A stretch of 64,000 bases of DNA from Bradyrhizobium vignae (GCF_004114425.1 NZ_RDQF01000012.1:1-64000); one strand, 5' to 3'; shown: positions 27,031 through 37,052, numbered from the stretch's first letter. Translations and numbers: made by a program. Notes: generated from the letters alone by a model not told the origin.

Positions 27031-29540
27031 GCCAGCCCCGTCAGCTTTTCCGGCCGGCTGGCATTGGGACCGTGCGGAAAGTAGTGCTGCCCGACCGCGT
27101 CGGCGAGGCTGAGCAGATCCTGCTCCAGGGCGAACAGGGTCTTGACCTCGAGCTTTTCGGCCTCCGCGGTCGCGAGCATCGCCTGCATCGCTACCGCGAG
27201 GCGCTGCGGCTTCTCGATCAGGCCGTGCTCCTTCAGGCTCGGCAGCGCGGCGATGTGCTCGTTCAGCGTGGTCACCTGGAAGGCCACCGACCGCGGATTG
27301 TAGGGATCGAGCACGGCGAGGTCGCGCACCGGTGCCAGGATCGGCGCCAGCAGATAACGCGAGCGGTAGGTGATCTGGCAATCCACCAGCGTCAGCAGAA
27401 TGTCGAGATCCTCGTCGCCGGCCTCGTCATAGGCGAACTGACGGGTAAAGCGCGTGGTGTTGATGGCGCGCTCGACGCGGCGACCGATGTCGAGGAAACG
27501 CCAGCCCGCGGCGCGGTTCATGTTCTCCTGGGCAAGGCCTGCGAAGCTCGCAAGCTCCTGCAACGTCAGCTCGGCCGCGCGCAGTACGCTGTCGTCGTCC
27601 TCCACTTCATAAGCGAGACGCTCGGCCATCTCGGTGATGACCTGCCAGGCATCGGGCGACAGCCGCTCGCGCAAGGAAGTCGCGGTGCGCTGGGCCGCGC
27701 GCACCAGCGACAGCGCCGAGCCGAAACGGTCGGGACTTTGCAACCCTTCTGCGACGATGCGCCCGGGCGCGGTGCGCGAGGTTTGCGAGACCGCGCCCCA
27801 GGCCACCAGCATGCGCTGGATGCGTTCGGCCGATTGCACCGAGGCCGCGGTGCCCTTGTTGGGCCCGCTCGGCGAGCCCAAAGCGCGCACCAGCCGCAGC
27901 GTCGCCTCGGCGCGCTCGAGGTAGCGGCCGAGCCAGAACAGATTGTCGGCAGCGCGGCTCGGCAGCACGCCGGCGATGCGGCGGATGCGCACCTTGTCGG
28001 TCGCGGGTAGCAGCGTCGCGGTCGAGACCTGCTTGTCGGAGACGACCCAGACGTCGGCGGCGCGCGCGCCATCGCCCATGGACACCGCGCGTGCGTCCGG
28101 CTGCTCGGCGATCCGGCAGAATCCGCCGGGCATGATGGCCCAGCCGTCCGGGGTTGCGGCGGCGAACACCCGCAACACGAAAGGACGCGGCGTGATCTGC
28201 CCATGCTCCCACACCGGCATGGTCGAGAGCCGCACCACCTCCTGGCCGACATAGTCCATGCCGCGCGCTGTAATCGCATCGACCAGCCGCTGGCGCTCGG
28301 CGGCATCCAGCTCGCTCGCAAGCACCGGACCATTGCTGTCGAAACCGGGCACGCCGCGCCAATAGGCCCCTTCGATCGCAACCTCGTCGAGCCTTGCCAG
28401 CACCTCGTCGCGCGCAGCGCGCTGGCCGCACCACCAGGTCGCGATGTGCGGCATCTTCAGCTCTTCGCCGAGCAGGCGGCGGCTCAGCGCCGGCAGGAAA
28501 CCGAGCAGCGCCCGCGCCTCCAGCACGCCCGAGCCAGGCATGTTGGCGACGACGACGCCATCCTTGCGCAGCACATCGATCAGGCCAGGCACGCCCAGCC
28601 GCGAGGAGGCATCGAGCTCGAGCGGGTCGAGCGAGTTGGAATCGATCCGGCGCAACAGCACATCCAACCGCTTGAGCCCGGCGACGGTGCGGATGTGGAC
28701 GCGGTTGTCGCTGACCGCGAGATCGTCGCCCTCGACCAGCAGGAAGCCGAGATAGCGCGCCAGTGTCGCATGCTCGAAATAGGTCTCGCTGAAGCTGCCG
28801 GGGGTGAGCACGCCGATCCGCGGCTCGTCGCGGTCGGCCCGCGCACGTAGCGAGTCGCGGAACGACTCGAAGAAGGGCGCGACACGCGGCACGTTCATCG
28901 ACTTATAGAGGTCGGAGAAGGCGCGCGAGAGCACCAGGCGGTTCTCCAGCGCGTAGCCCGCACCCGAGGGCGCCTGGGTGCGGTCGCCGAGCACCCACCA
29001 GCGGCCGTCGGGGCCACGGCCGACGTCGGCGGCATAGATCGAGAGATAGCGCCCGCCCGGCGGCGGCACGCCGCATACGGGACGGAGATATTCGGGGCTG
29101 CCGGCGATCGCGGCCGCGGGCAGCGCGCCTTCGGTGACGAGCCGGCCCTCGCCATAGATATCGCGCAGCACGCGCTCGAGCAGCTCGGCGCGCTGGGTGA
29201 TGCCGGCGCAAAGCTGCTGCCAGTCGGCCTCGTCGATCAAAAGCGGCAGATGGCTGATCGACCAGGGCCGATCGGCGCTGTCGCCGGGCGCGCGGTAGGT
29301 GACGCCGGCCTCGCGGAGATGACGATCGGCCATGCCGAAGCGCCGCTCGATCTCGTCGGGCGCCAGCGCGCCGAAGGCATCGAAGAAGCGGCTCCAGACC
29401 GCGCGCGGCGCACCGTCGGGCCCAAGGAACTCGTCGGGAATGCCGGGCAGGCGGGTGTAGTCGCGGACCCATTGCGCGATCCGCTGCTGGGCCTGGGCCC
29501 TACCCGCCTGATCGTTGTCTTCGGCTACGCCCTCGCCCAT
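27027..29540 (-). CDS. Fused circularly permuted ATP-grasp / alpha-E protein
   Basis: 837 residues with two domains often encoded by separate genes. The first 480 or so are a type 2 circularly permuted ATP-grasp (COG2308-like: LPLLIDEADWQQLCAG, GVLTPGSFSETYFEHATLAR, NMPGSGVLEARALLGFLPAL). The rest is the helical alpha-E domain (COG2307/DUF403-like), beginning near PSRAADNLFWLGRYLERAEA. ATP-grasp members form amide bonds from a carboxylate and an amine; the substrate here is unknown. It lies between two transglutaminase genes and is coupled to the downstream one. Confidence 0.9.
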   Translation of the reverse strand: MGEGVAEDNDQAGRAQAQQRIAQWVRDYTRLPGIPDEFLGPDGAPRAVWSRFFDAFGALAPDEIERRFGMADRHLREAGVTYRAPGDSADRPWSISHLPLLIDEADWQQLCAGITQRAELLERVLRDIYGEGRLVTEGALPAAAIAGSPEYLRPVCGVPPPGGRYLSIYAADVGRGPDGRWWVLGDRTQAPSGAGYALENRLVLSRAFSDLYKSMNVPRVAPFFESFRDSLRARADRDEPRIGVLTPGSFSETYFEHATLARYLGFLLVEGDDLAVSDNRVHIRTVAGLKRLDVLLRRIDSNSLDPLELDASSRLGVPGLIDVLRKDGVVVANMPGSGVLEARALLGFLPALSRRLLGEELKMPHIATWWCGQRAARDEVLARLDEVAIEGAYWRGVPGFDSNGPVLASELDAAERQRLVDAITARGMDYVGQEVVRLSTMPVWEHGQITPRPFVLRVFAAATPDGWAIMPGGFCRIAEQPDARAVSMGDGARAADVWVVSDKQVSTATLLPATDKVRIRRIAGVLPSRAADNLFWLGRYLERAEATLRLVRALGSPSGPNKGTAASVQSAERIQRMLVAWGAVSQTSRTAPGRIVAEGLQSPDRFGSALSLVRAAQRTATSLRERLSPDAWQVITEMAERLAYEVEDDDSVLRAAELTLQELASFAGLAQENMNRAAGWRFLDIGRRVERAINTTRFTRQFAYDEAGDEDLDILLTLVDCQITYRSRYLLAPILAPVRDLAVLDPYNPRSVAFQVTTLNEHIAALPSLKEHGLIEKPQRLAVAMQAMLATAEAEKLEVKTLFALEQDLLSLADAVGQHYFPHGPNASRPEKLTGLA

Positions 29541-29567
29541 GCGCCTCTCACTGCCCCCGCATCATAC

Positions 29568-32500
29568 TCATTGCAGGAGCGGCGTCCGCAAGTCGAGGGT
29601 CAGCGGAAACTCATTTGTGCGTTCCTCGGGCGGCGGCTGCATCGGACCCGGGGTGTGGCCGTGGTCCTGGAAGCGCGCCAGCCGCCGCGCCTCGGCCTCG
29701 TAGGTGTTGACCGGTTTGGTGTCGTAGTTGCGCCCGCCCGGATGGGCGACATGGTAGACGCAGCCGCCGAGCGAGCGGCCGTTCCAGGTGTCGATCAGGT
29801 CGAAGGTCAGGGGCGCGTGGACGGGGATGGTCGGGTGCAGGCCGGAAGCCGGCTGCCAAGCCTTGAAGCGGACGCCGGCCACGGCTTCTCCCGAGCGTCC
29901 TGTCGGGGTCATCGGCAGGCGGCGGCCGTTGCAGGTGACGATGTGGCGGCCCTCGACGAAGCCCTCGGCCTTGACCTGGAGCCGCTCGACCGACGAGTCG
30001 ACATAGCGCACCGTGCCGCCGGCCGAGCCCTCCTCGCCGAGCACGTGCCAGGGCTCGAGCGCTTGCCGCAATTCCAGCGTCACGCCGCCATGATGGACCC
30101 GGCCGAAGGCGGGAAAGCGGAATTCGAGCTGGGCCAGATACCATTCCGGCTCGAACGGGTAGCCGAACTGCTTCAGCTCGGTGAGCATCTCCTGAAAATC
30201 TTCCCAGATGAAATGCGGCAGCATGAAGCGGTCGTGCAGCGCGGTGCCCCAGCGCACGAACTTGCCGGCCAGCGGCTCGCGCCAGAATTTTGCGATCAGC
30301 GCGCGGATCAGGAGCTGCTGTGCCAGCGACATGCGCGGATCCGGCGGCATTTCGAGCGCGCGGAATTCGACGAGACCGAGCCGCCCCGTAGGCCCCTCCG
30401 GCGAATAGAGCTTGTCGATGCAGATTTCGGCGCGGTGGGTATTGCCGGTGATGTCGACGAGCAGATGCCGGAACAGCCGGTCCACCAGCCACAGCGGCGT
30501 CTGGTAACCGGGCGGCGGCACGTGCGAGAGCGCGATCTCGAGCTCGTAGATGCTGTCGTGGCGGGCCTCGTCGATGCGCGGCGCCTGGCTGGTCGGGCCG
30601 ATGAAGAGGCCGGAGAAGAAATAGGACAGCGACGGATGCCGCTGCCAGTACAGCACGAGGCTCTTCAGCAGATCAGGCCGGCGCAGGAACGGCGAATCCT
30701 GTGGGCTCGAGCCGCCGACCACGACGTGATTGCCGCCGCCGGTGCCGGTGTGGCGGCCGTCGACCAGGAAGCGGTTGGCGCCGAGGCGGACCTTCGCCGC
30801 GTCCTCATAGAGGCCGGAGGTGATCTCGACCGCATCGCGCCAGCTCCTGGCCGGCTGGATGTTGATCTCGATGACACCAGGATCGGGCGTCACCTTGATC
30901 ACCTCGATGCGCGGATCGAACGGCGGCGGATAGCCTTCGACGTGAACGGGAAGCTGCATCTCCTCGGCGGTGTCTTCCAGTGCCGAGACAAGCTCGAGAT
31001 AATCCTCGATGCGCTCGACCGGCGGCATGAAGGCACAGATCACGCCGTCGCGGATTTCCACTGCCATGGCGGTGCGCACGGGAATGGACGTGTTGAGATG
31101 CTCGGGGGCGGTGCGCGGCGGCGATGGCGGGCGCGCCATGCGGGTGAACACCGGCAGCTTGCCGCGCGGCTCCGTCGGATCCTGTTCAACGACGTAGGGA
31201 TATTGGTTCGGCGGGACGTAGCCGAGCGAGCCCATCGGCAGGCGCAGGCCGAGCGGAGAATCCCCCGGCGTCAGGAACAGATGATTGCGCCGGAGCGGCC
31301 AGCGCTCGCTGCGCCAGCGCGGCGGCGCATTCCAGCGCTGGATCGGCAGCACGAAGCCGCGCGGCGTGGTCAGGCCCTGGTCGAACACGCGCGCCATGCG
31401 TGCGCGCGCTTCGGGATCGGACAATTTGGAATCGGTGGGATCGACATTGACCGGAAGCTCGGCCTCCTTCATCAGCCAATAGGCCGGGTCCTCATAGGCC
31501 GGCATGATGTAGCCGAGATCGACCCCGAGCCGCGCGGCGGTGCCTTCCATGAAGGCCTCGGCGTCCCTGACCTCGGGCCGCCGTGGGTTCGCGATCTTCG
31601 CGATGAGATCGGCGTTCTTCCAGATCGGCACGCCGTCCTTGCGCCAGTAGAGGCCGAAGGCCCAGCGCGGCAGGCTCTCGCCCGGATACCATTTGCCCTG
31701 GCCGTAATGCAAAAGGCCGCCCGGAGCGAAGCGCGTGCGCAGGCGGCGGATCAGATCGTCGGCGAGCGTGCGCTTGGTCGGGCCGACGGCTTCGGTATTC
31801 CACTCACCCGCCTCGAGATCGTCGACCGAGACGAAGGTCGGCTCGCCGCCCATGGTGAGCCGTACGTCCTGCGCGGCGAGATCGCCGTCGACCTGCTCGC
31901 CGAGGTCGTTGAGCCGCGCCCAGGATTCGTCGGAGAACGGCTTTGTGATGCGCGGCGCCTCGCGGATGCGCTTGACGCTCATATCGAAGGAGAACTCGAC
32001 CTCGGCAAAGCCGGCGCCGCCGGAGATCGGCGCGGCCGAGCTATAATGCGGCGTGGCGGCCACCGGGATGTGCCCCTCGCCCGCAAGCATGCCGGAGGTC
32101 GCGTCGAATCCGATCCAGCCCGCGCCGGGCAGATAGACCTCGGCCCAGGCGTGCAGATCAGTAAAATCGTTCTCGACTTCGGGCGGTCCCTCGATCGGAT
32201 CGATGTCGGGACGGATCTGGACGAGATAGCCGGAGACGAAGCGGGCGGCGAGACCGAGATGGCGCAAGGTCTGGATCAGCAGCCAGGCGGAGTCGCGGCA
32301 CGATCCTGCGCCGGAGGCAAGCGTCTCCTCCGGCGTCTGAACGCCCGGCTCCATGCGGATGATGTAGCGGATCTTCTTCTGGAGCTCGCGATTGAGCTCG
32401 ACCAGGAAGTTGACGGTGTTCGGGGCCTCGTGCGGGATCGAGTCGAGAAATTTGGCGAACAGGCGATCGGGCTTGATGGTCTCGAGATAAGGCGCGAGCT

Positions 32501-32837
32501 CCGTTTTCAGGTCCTTCGGATACTCGAACGGAAAACTGTCGGCGTAGGGCTCGACGAAGAAATCGAACGGGTTGACCACGGTCATCTGCGCCGTGAAGTC
32601 GACCTCGAATTTCAGCTCGGTGGTCTTCTCCGGAAAGACGTAGCGTGCAAGCCAGTTGCCTTGCGGGTCCTGCTGCCAGTTCACGAAATGGTTGGCGGGC
32701 GTGACCTTGAGCGAATAGCTCAGGATCGGCGTGCGCGTGTGCGGCGCCGGCCGCAGGCGGATGGTCTGCGGGCCAAGGTCGATGGGGCGGTCGTACTTGT
32801 AGTGCGTGACGTGGTGTAGCGCGACGTAAATCGACAC
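29568..32837 (-). CDS. DUF2126 transglutaminase-family protein
   Basis: About 1089 residues. Residues 1-90 are the transglutaminase N-terminal beta domain ([16 protein letters not shown]), and the core triad is C180 ([12 protein letters not shown]), H229 (DLHAW) and D245 (WIGFDATSG). After about 290 the protein continues as the large DUF2126 region, with [14 protein letters not shown] and the [21 protein letters not shown] part. The start is probably the GTG at 32837; a TTG at 32894 would add 19 residues that do not match the family. First gene of the three-gene cassette; the following ATP-grasp gene starts 27 bases later. Confidence 0.9.
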   Translation of the reverse strand: MSIYVALHHVTHYKYDRPIDLGPQTIRLRPAPHTRTPILSYSLKVTPANHFVNWQQDPQGNWLARYVFPEKTTELKFEVDFTAQMTVVNPFDFFVEPYADSFPFEYPKDLKTELAPYLETIKPDRLFAKFLDSIPHEAPNTVNFLVELNRELQKKIRYIIRMEPGVQTPEETLASGAGSCRDSAWLLIQTLRHLGLAARFVSGYLVQIRPDIDPIEGPPEVENDFTDLHAWAEVYLPGAGWIGFDATSGMLAGEGHIPVAATPHYSSAAPISGGAGFAEVEFSFDMSVKRIREAPRITKPFSDESWARLNDLGEQVDGDLAAQDVRLTMGGEPTFVSVDDLEAGEWNTEAVGPTKRTLADDLIRRLRTRFAPGGLLHYGQGKWYPGESLPRWAFGLYWRKDGVPIWKNADLIAKIANPRRPEVRDAEAFMEGTAARLGVDLGYIMPAYEDPAYWLMKEAELPVNVDPTDSKLSDPEARARMARVFDQGLTTPRGFVLPIQRWNAPPRWRSERWPLRRNHLFLTPGDSPLGLRLPMGSLGYVPPNQYPYVVEQDPTEPRGKLPVFTRMARPPSPPRTAPEHLNTSIPVRTAMAVEIRDGVICAFMPPVERIEDYLELVSALEDTAEEMQLPVHVEGYPPPFDPRIEVIKVTPDPGVIEINIQPARSWRDAVEITSGLYEDAAKVRLGANRFLVDGRHTGTGGGNHVVVGGSSPQDSPFLRRPDLLKSLVLYWQRHPSLSYFFSGLFIGPTSQAPRIDEARHDSIYELEIALSHVPPPGYQTPLWLVDRLFRHLLVDITGNTHRAEICIDKLYSPEGPTGRLGLVEFRALEMPPDPRMSLAQQLLIRALIAKFWREPLAGKFVRWGTALHDRFMLPHFIWEDFQEMLTELKQFGYPFEPEWYLAQLEFRFPAFGRVHHGGVTLELRQALEPWHVLGEEGSAGGTVRYVDSSVERLQVKAEGFVEGRHIVTCNGRRLPMTPTGRSGEAVAGVRFKAWQPASGLHPTIPVHAPLTFDLIDTWNGRSLGGCVYHVAHPGGRNYDTKPVNTYEAEARRLARFQDHGHTPGPMQPPPEERTNEFPLTLDLRTPLLQ

Positions 32838-32936
32838 GGGGTGCGGTGCTCCAGCAGCTTTTTTGAGCAGAACACCTGAGGTCAGCGTGATCAAGCACTA
32901 ACAACGGGCAGAGGGTGCCTACGGCACGGGCGGATG

Positions 32937-32998
32937 GTGAGTGGCGAATAGCGAATAAGCTTGCCCGTCCTATTCGTCACTCCCTATTCGCCATTCAC
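32937..32998. repeat. Imperfect inverted repeat between operons
   Basis: Arms GTGAGTGGCGAATAG and CTATTCGCCATTCAC pair with one mismatch; smaller copies of the ATTCG motif lie inside. It lies just past the UxaA-type gene stop and upstream of the DUF2126 gene, and may act as a transcription or mRNA-end barrier. Confidence 0.6.
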
Positions 32999-33002
32999 TT
33001 TC

Positions 33003-34526
33003 TTACATCGTCGCGCCCAGCACCCATGGCGCGAACTCGGCGCCGCCGAAATCAAAGCTCTCGCTCTTGGTCGGCTGGCCCGAGGCAGTCTTGAGGATGA
33101 GATCGAAGATGCGCTGGCCGCATTGTTCGACGCTCTCCTCGCCTTCGAGGATGGTGCCGCAATTGACGTCCATGTCCTCTTCCATGCGCTTGTACATGGG
33201 CGTGTTGGTGGCGAGCTTGATCGAGGGTGCCGGCTTGCAGCCGAACACGCTGCCGCGGCCGGTCGTGAAGCAGACGAGGTTGGCGCCGCCGGCGACCTGG
33301 CCGGTCGCAGCCACGGGATCGTAACCGGGCGTGTCCATGAAGACGAACCCCTTCTTGGTGACGGGCTCGGCGTAGCGCAGCACCTCGACGAGATTGGTGG
33401 TGCCGGCCTTCGCCATCGCGCCGAGCGACTTCTCCAGAATGGTGGTGAGGCCGCCGGCCTTGTTGCCGGGGCTCGGATTGGCGTTCATCTCGGCGCCTTC
33501 GCGCGCGGTATATTCGTCCCACCAGCGCATGAGATCGACCAGCTTCTCGCCGACCTCGCGGCTGATCGCGCGGCGCGTGAGCAGATGCTCGGCGCCGTAG
33601 GTCTCCGGCGTCTCCGACAGGATCACGGTGCCGCCGTGACGCACCACGAGATCGCTGGCAGCGCCGAGCGCAGGATTGGCTGATACTCCGGAATAGCCGT
33701 CCGAGCCGCCGCATTGCAGCGCCACGGTCAATTCGCTCGCGGGCACGGTTTCGCGCTTGACCTTGTTGGCGTCAGTGAGCGCCTCGCGCACGAAGGCGAT
33801 GCCTGCTTCGACCGTCTTGCGGGTACCGCCGACCTCCTGGATGTCCATCGCACGCAAGCGGCCGGCGAGCTTCTGCTCTTCCATGAGGCCACCGATCTGG
33901 TTCACCTCGCAGCCGAGGCCGAGCACGATGACATGGGAGAAATTGACGTGCCGCGCGTAGCCGCCGAGGGTGCGGCGGAGCAGCGCGAGCGGCTCGTTCT
34001 GCGTCATGCCGCAGCCGGTCTTGTGGGTCAGCGCGACCACGCCGTCGACATTGGGGAAGTCGGCCAGCGGATTGTCGCCGGTGAAGGGATTCTTCTTGAA
34101 GACGTCGGCGACGAGGCTTGCGACATGCGCGCTGCAATTCACCGAGGTGAGGATGCCGATATAGTTGCGCGTGGCGACGCGGCCGTCCGGGCGGCGGATG
34201 CCTTCGAACGTCGCCGGCAGGTCGAAATTCGGCGTCGGCTTGACGTCGGCGCAATAGGCGTAGTCCTTGGCGAAGTCGCCCATGCCGCAGTTCTGGGTGT
34301 GCACGTGCTGGCCGGGCGCGATGGCCTGGGTGGCAAAGCCGATGATCTGGCCGTAGCGCTTGACCGGCTCGCCCGTTGCGATCGGCTTGATCGCGACCTT
34401 GTGGCCGGAGGGAATGCGATCGACCGTGGTCACGCCGTCTGCGACCCATGTTCCCGGCGGCAGGCTCGCGCGCGCGATCACCACGCCATCATCGGGATGC
34501 AGGCGGATGACGGGGCTGATGGTCAT
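33003..34526 (-). CDS. UxaA-family sugar-acid dehydratase
   Basis: 507 residues with both halves of the altronate/galactarate dehydratase family: an N-terminal SAF-type domain (about 1-100, ending near VHTQNCGMGDF) and a C-terminal D-galactarate dehydratase-like domain (VALTHKTGCGM, VALQCGGSDGYSGVSANPALG, GNKAGGLTTILEKSLGAM). The usual reaction removes water from altronate or galactarate to give a 2-keto-3-deoxy acid. The neighbouring HpcH/HpaI aldolase could cleave that product, so the pair may degrade an aldonate or aldarate. Start has an AGGAGA site. Confidence 0.87.
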   Translation of the reverse strand: MTISPVIRLHPDDGVVIARASLPPGTWVADGVTTVDRIPSGHKVAIKPIATGEPVKRYGQIIGFATQAIAPGQHVHTQNCGMGDFAKDYAYCADVKPTPNFDLPATFEGIRRPDGRVATRNYIGILTSVNCSAHVASLVADVFKKNPFTGDNPLADFPNVDGVVALTHKTGCGMTQNEPLALLRRTLGGYARHVNFSHVIVLGLGCEVNQIGGLMEEQKLAGRLRAMDIQEVGGTRKTVEAGIAFVREALTDANKVKRETVPASELTVALQCGGSDGYSGVSANPALGAASDLVVRHGGTVILSETPETYGAEHLLTRRAISREVGEKLVDLMRWWDEYTAREGAEMNANPSPGNKAGGLTTILEKSLGAMAKAGTTNLVEVLRYAEPVTKKGFVFMDTPGYDPVAATGQVAGGANLVCFTTGRGSVFGCKPAPSIKLATNTPMYKRMEEDMDVNCGTILEGEESVEQCGQRIFDLILKTASGQPTKSESFDFGGAEFAPWVLGATM

Positions 34527-34550
34527 GGGTGGTCTCCTGTATCGAAACTA

Positions 34551-34688
34551 TCGTGCCCCGGACGCTGCGCAGCGCGATAGCGGTGCGCTGTTGATCCGGG
34601 GCCCAGGCTTACGTCATGTGCTTCATTGGCTTCCAGGTCCCGGCTCTGCGAAACAGCGCTACGCGCTGCATCGCGTCCGGGACGCGAG
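34551..34688. repeat. Dispersed intergenic repeat (family D)
   Basis: A GTGCCCCGGACGC...GATCCGGGGCCCAGG segment followed by TCCCGGCTCTGCG...GCGTCCGGGACGCG. Pieces recur at 53354-53528. It fills the gap between the aldolase and dehydratase genes. Confidence 0.6.
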
Positions 34689-34692
34689 AGCA

Positions 34693-35469
34693 TCAGGCCT
34701 TGCCGCCGGAATCCTTGCGGGTCGCGTTGACCTGCATCTTGGCATAGGTCGTCATCAGGCCGACTTCGTTGGACAGCGTCACCAGCTTGAAGCCCATGTT
34801 GATGGCGCGCGCAGCGCCTTCGGCGCCGCTGCAATGGATGCCCGGGTTGAGGCCGCGCTTGCCGCATTCCTTGATGATCTTCTCGTAGATCGCGAGGATC
34901 TCGGGCTCGCTGCGGTCGAGCTTGGGCTCGAGGCCGTAGGAGAAGCCGAGGTCGGACGGGCCGATATAGACGCCGTCGATGCCCTCGACGTCGAGGATCG
35001 CTTCCATGTTCTCGACCGCGGTCCTGGTCTCCATCATCGGCAGCAGCACGATCTCGTCATTGGCCGTCTTCTGGTAGGAGCCCGCAGTGCCGTACATGCC
35101 GGCGCGGATCGGACCGTTGGAGCGCACGCCCTTCGGCGGATATTTCGCATAGGAGACCAGGTTCCGGGCTTCCTGCGGCGTGTTGACCATCGGGCAGATC
35201 ACGCCATAGGCGCCGCCATCCAGCACCTTGCCGATGATGCCGGGCTCGTTCCAGGGCACGCGAACCATCGGGGTCACCGGATGCTTGTCCATGGCCTGGA
35301 AGCACTGCACCATCGACAGATAGTCCTGCACGCCATGCTGCATGTCGACGGTGACGCTGTCGAAGCCGCATTGCGCGATCATCTCCGCCGAGAAGCCGGA
35401 GGGAATTGCCAGCCACGCGTTGACCACGGCCTTGCCCGACTTCCAGATCTCTTTGACTTTGTTCGCCAC
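34693..35469 (-). CDS. HpcH/HpaI-family class II aldolase
   Basis: 258 residues of the metal-dependent 2-keto-acid aldolase fold: DMQHGVQDY (metal site region), MVRVPWNEPGIIGKVLDGGA, then the MMETRTAVENMEAIL and GIDGVYIGPSDLGFSYG segments. The family cleaves 4-hydroxy-2-oxo acids to pyruvate plus an aldehyde. Its position next to hpaR and opposite the hpa operon would fit HpaI, the last step of homoprotocatechuate breakdown; its pairing with a UxaA-type dehydratase would fit a sugar-acid route. Start is a GTG at 35469. I cannot decide between the two. Confidence 0.85.
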   Translation of the reverse strand: MANKVKEIWKSGKAVVNAWLAIPSGFSAEMIAQCGFDSVTVDMQHGVQDYLSMVQCFQAMDKHPVTPMVRVPWNEPGIIGKVLDGGAYGVICPMVNTPQEARNLVSYAKYPPKGVRSNGPIRAGMYGTAGSYQKTANDEIVLLPMMETRTAVENMEAILDVEGIDGVYIGPSDLGFSYGLEPKLDRSEPEILAIYEKIIKECGKRGLNPGIHCSGAEGAARAINMGFKLVTLSNEVGLMTTYAKMQVNATRKDSGGKA

Positions 35470-35584
35470 GTTGCCTTTCCTTCCCTGTTGCTCTCACTCG
35501 CCGCGGATCGCGTTGGGCCGCACTTTGAGCGAAAAAAAGCGTGAATGTCCATGGCTCTGACCGCGCACGCACGCATATCTGGGC

Positions 35585-36103
35585 TCATCCCTCCGCGAGG
35601 GTATCATCCGCGCTTCGGAGCCCGGCGAGGCTGTGCTCGAGTTCGCCGAGCATCTCCTGCAATTCGGCGAGCTTACGTGCGCCAAAGCGCCGCGTAATCT
35701 CGGCATAGATCGCTTCCGACGTCGGTGCCACCGCGGCCATCAGCTTCACGCCCTCCTTCGAGATCGAGACCATGCTGCGACGCTGGTCCGCCTTCGCCGT
35801 CTTGCGCTCGATCAGGTTGCGCGCCTCGAGGTCGCGCAGGATGCGCGACAGACTCGGCCCGAGCAGGAAGGCGGTACGCGCGAGTTCCGTGACCTCGACA
35901 GCCTCGATGGCCGCCAACGCCCGCAGGATACGCCATTGCTGCTCGGTCAGGCCGTGCTCGCGCAGCGAGGGCCGGAACTGCCGCATCACCGCCTCGCGCG
36001 CCCGCAGCAGCGACATCGGTAGCGAGCGCGAGAAGTCGCGCATCGGCACCTGGCGCGCGGCAGGCACGCTTCCGTTGGCGGGGTCAGCCGGTCTCTTGCT
36101 CAT
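35585..36103 (-). CDS. hpaR: HpaR, MarR-family regulator of homoprotocatechuate degradation
   Basis: 172 residues with a winged helix-turn-helix: LTEQQWRILRALAAIEAVEV, LARTAFLLGPSLSRILRDLE (recognition helix) and the wing ERKTAKADQRRSMVSIS. HpaR represses the hpa genes and is released by the aromatic intermediate. Here it is divergent from hpaH, with two palindromes in the intervening 110 bases, the normal layout for autoregulation and control of the operon. Confidence 0.88.
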   Translation of the reverse strand: MSKRPADPANGSVPAARQVPMRDFSRSLPMSLLRAREAVMRQFRPSLREHGLTEQQWRILRALAAIEAVEVTELARTAFLLGPSLSRILRDLEARNLIERKTAKADQRRSMVSISKEGVKLMAAVAPTSEAIYAEITRRFGARKLAELQEMLGELEHSLAGLRSADDTLAEG

Positions 36104-36116
36104 GACGCCCTTTCAG

Positions 36117-36180
36117 ACTGCAAAACGTTTGCAGTGCAACAACCCGAGATTCCGTTTGACGCATTCATTTAACATGTTAA
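36117..36180. promoter_or_regulatory. Two palindromic operators between hpaR and hpaH
   Basis: A perfect repeat ACTGCAAA-acg-TTTGCAGT lies at 36117-36135, and a perfect 12-base palindrome TTAACATGTTAA lies at 36169-36180. The first is next to the hpaR start (36103), the second 35 bases upstream of hpaH. MarR-family dimers bind palindromes of this length. That HpaR binds one or both is inferred. Confidence 0.6.
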
Positions 36181-36214
36181 GTATCTCCGGGCACCACGAT
36201 TTGTATGATGACGA

Positions 36215-37021
36215 ATGGCGCTTTCCAACGACGATATCCAGGCTTGCGCGAGGCGTCTGCATCAGGCGGAGAAGACCCGTTCGCAGATTCGCCAGCTCTC
36301 GCAGGATTTCCCTGACATCACCATTGCCAATGCCTACGCGATTCAGAAGGCCTGGGTCGACGTCAAGATCGCGGAGGGGCGCATCGTCAAGGGCCACAAG
36401 ATCGGCCTGACCTCGAAGGCGATGCAGAGCGCGCTCAATATCGACGAGCCGGATTCCGGCGTGCTGCTCGACGACATGTTCTTCGCCGATGGCGGGATCA
36501 TCCCGACCGAGCGCTTCATCGCGACGCGCGTCGAGGCTGAACTCGCTTTCGTCATGAGCAAGCGCCTCACCGGCCCTGCGTGCACGCTGTTCGACGTGCT
36601 CAACGCCACCGACTTCGTCGTGCCGGCGCTGGAGATCCTGGACACGCGAATCGAGCGCGTCGATCCCAGGACCAAAGCCACGCGAAAAATCTTCGACACC
36701 ATCGCCGACAATGCGGCGAATGCCGGCATCGTGCTCGGCGGACGGCCGATCCGTCCGCTCGACGCCGATTTGCGCTGGATCGGAGCGCTCTGCTTCAAGA
36801 ACGGCCAGCTGGAAGAAACCGGCCTTGCCGCCGGCGTGCTCAATCATCCTGCGACAGCCGTGGCGTGGCTTGCGAACAAGATCGCGCCGCTCGGCCTTGC
36901 GCTGGAGCCCGGTCAGGTCGTGCTCGCCGGCTCCTTCATCCGTCCGATCGAGACCCGCAAGGGCGACACAATTCAAGCCGACTATGGCGCCTACGGCTCG
37001 GTGAGCTGCTACTTCGCTTAA
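36215..37021 (+). CDS. hpaH: HpaH, 2-oxo-hepta-3-ene-1,7-dioate hydratase
   Basis: A 268-residue member of the FAH/hydratase fold (MhpD/HpaH). Adds water to the unsaturated dioic acid late in the homoprotocatechuate pathway. Visible: KGHKIGLTSKAMQ near residue 70, PDSGVLLDDMFF, VEAELAFVMSKRL (metal-ligand glutamates), and GQVVLAGSFIRPIETRKGD at the end. First gene of the plus-strand operon; 31 bases separate it from hpaF. Confidence 0.92.
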   Translation: MALSNDDIQACARRLHQAEKTRSQIRQLSQDFPDITIANAYAIQKAWVDVKIAEGRIVKGHKIGLTSKAMQSALNIDEPDSGVLLDDMFFADGGIIPTERFIATRVEAELAFVMSKRLTGPACTLFDVLNATDFVVPALEILDTRIERVDPRTKATRKIFDTIADNAANAGIVLGGRPIRPLDADLRWIGALCFKNGQLEETGLAAGVLNHPATAVAWLANKIAPLGLALEPGQVVLAGSFIRPIETRKGDTIQADYGAYGSVSCYFA

Positions 37022-37052
37022 GGCGGACAAGAAGACAGGGAGTGAAACCGCG

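Noticed and set aside
29250..32819. Plus-strand open frame of 1189 codons opposite the DUF2126 and ATP-grasp genes
   Set aside because: It is antisense to two genes with intact families and catalytic motifs, and its Arg/Ala/Gly/His-rich translation matches no family; high-GC genes often leave such open antisense frames.
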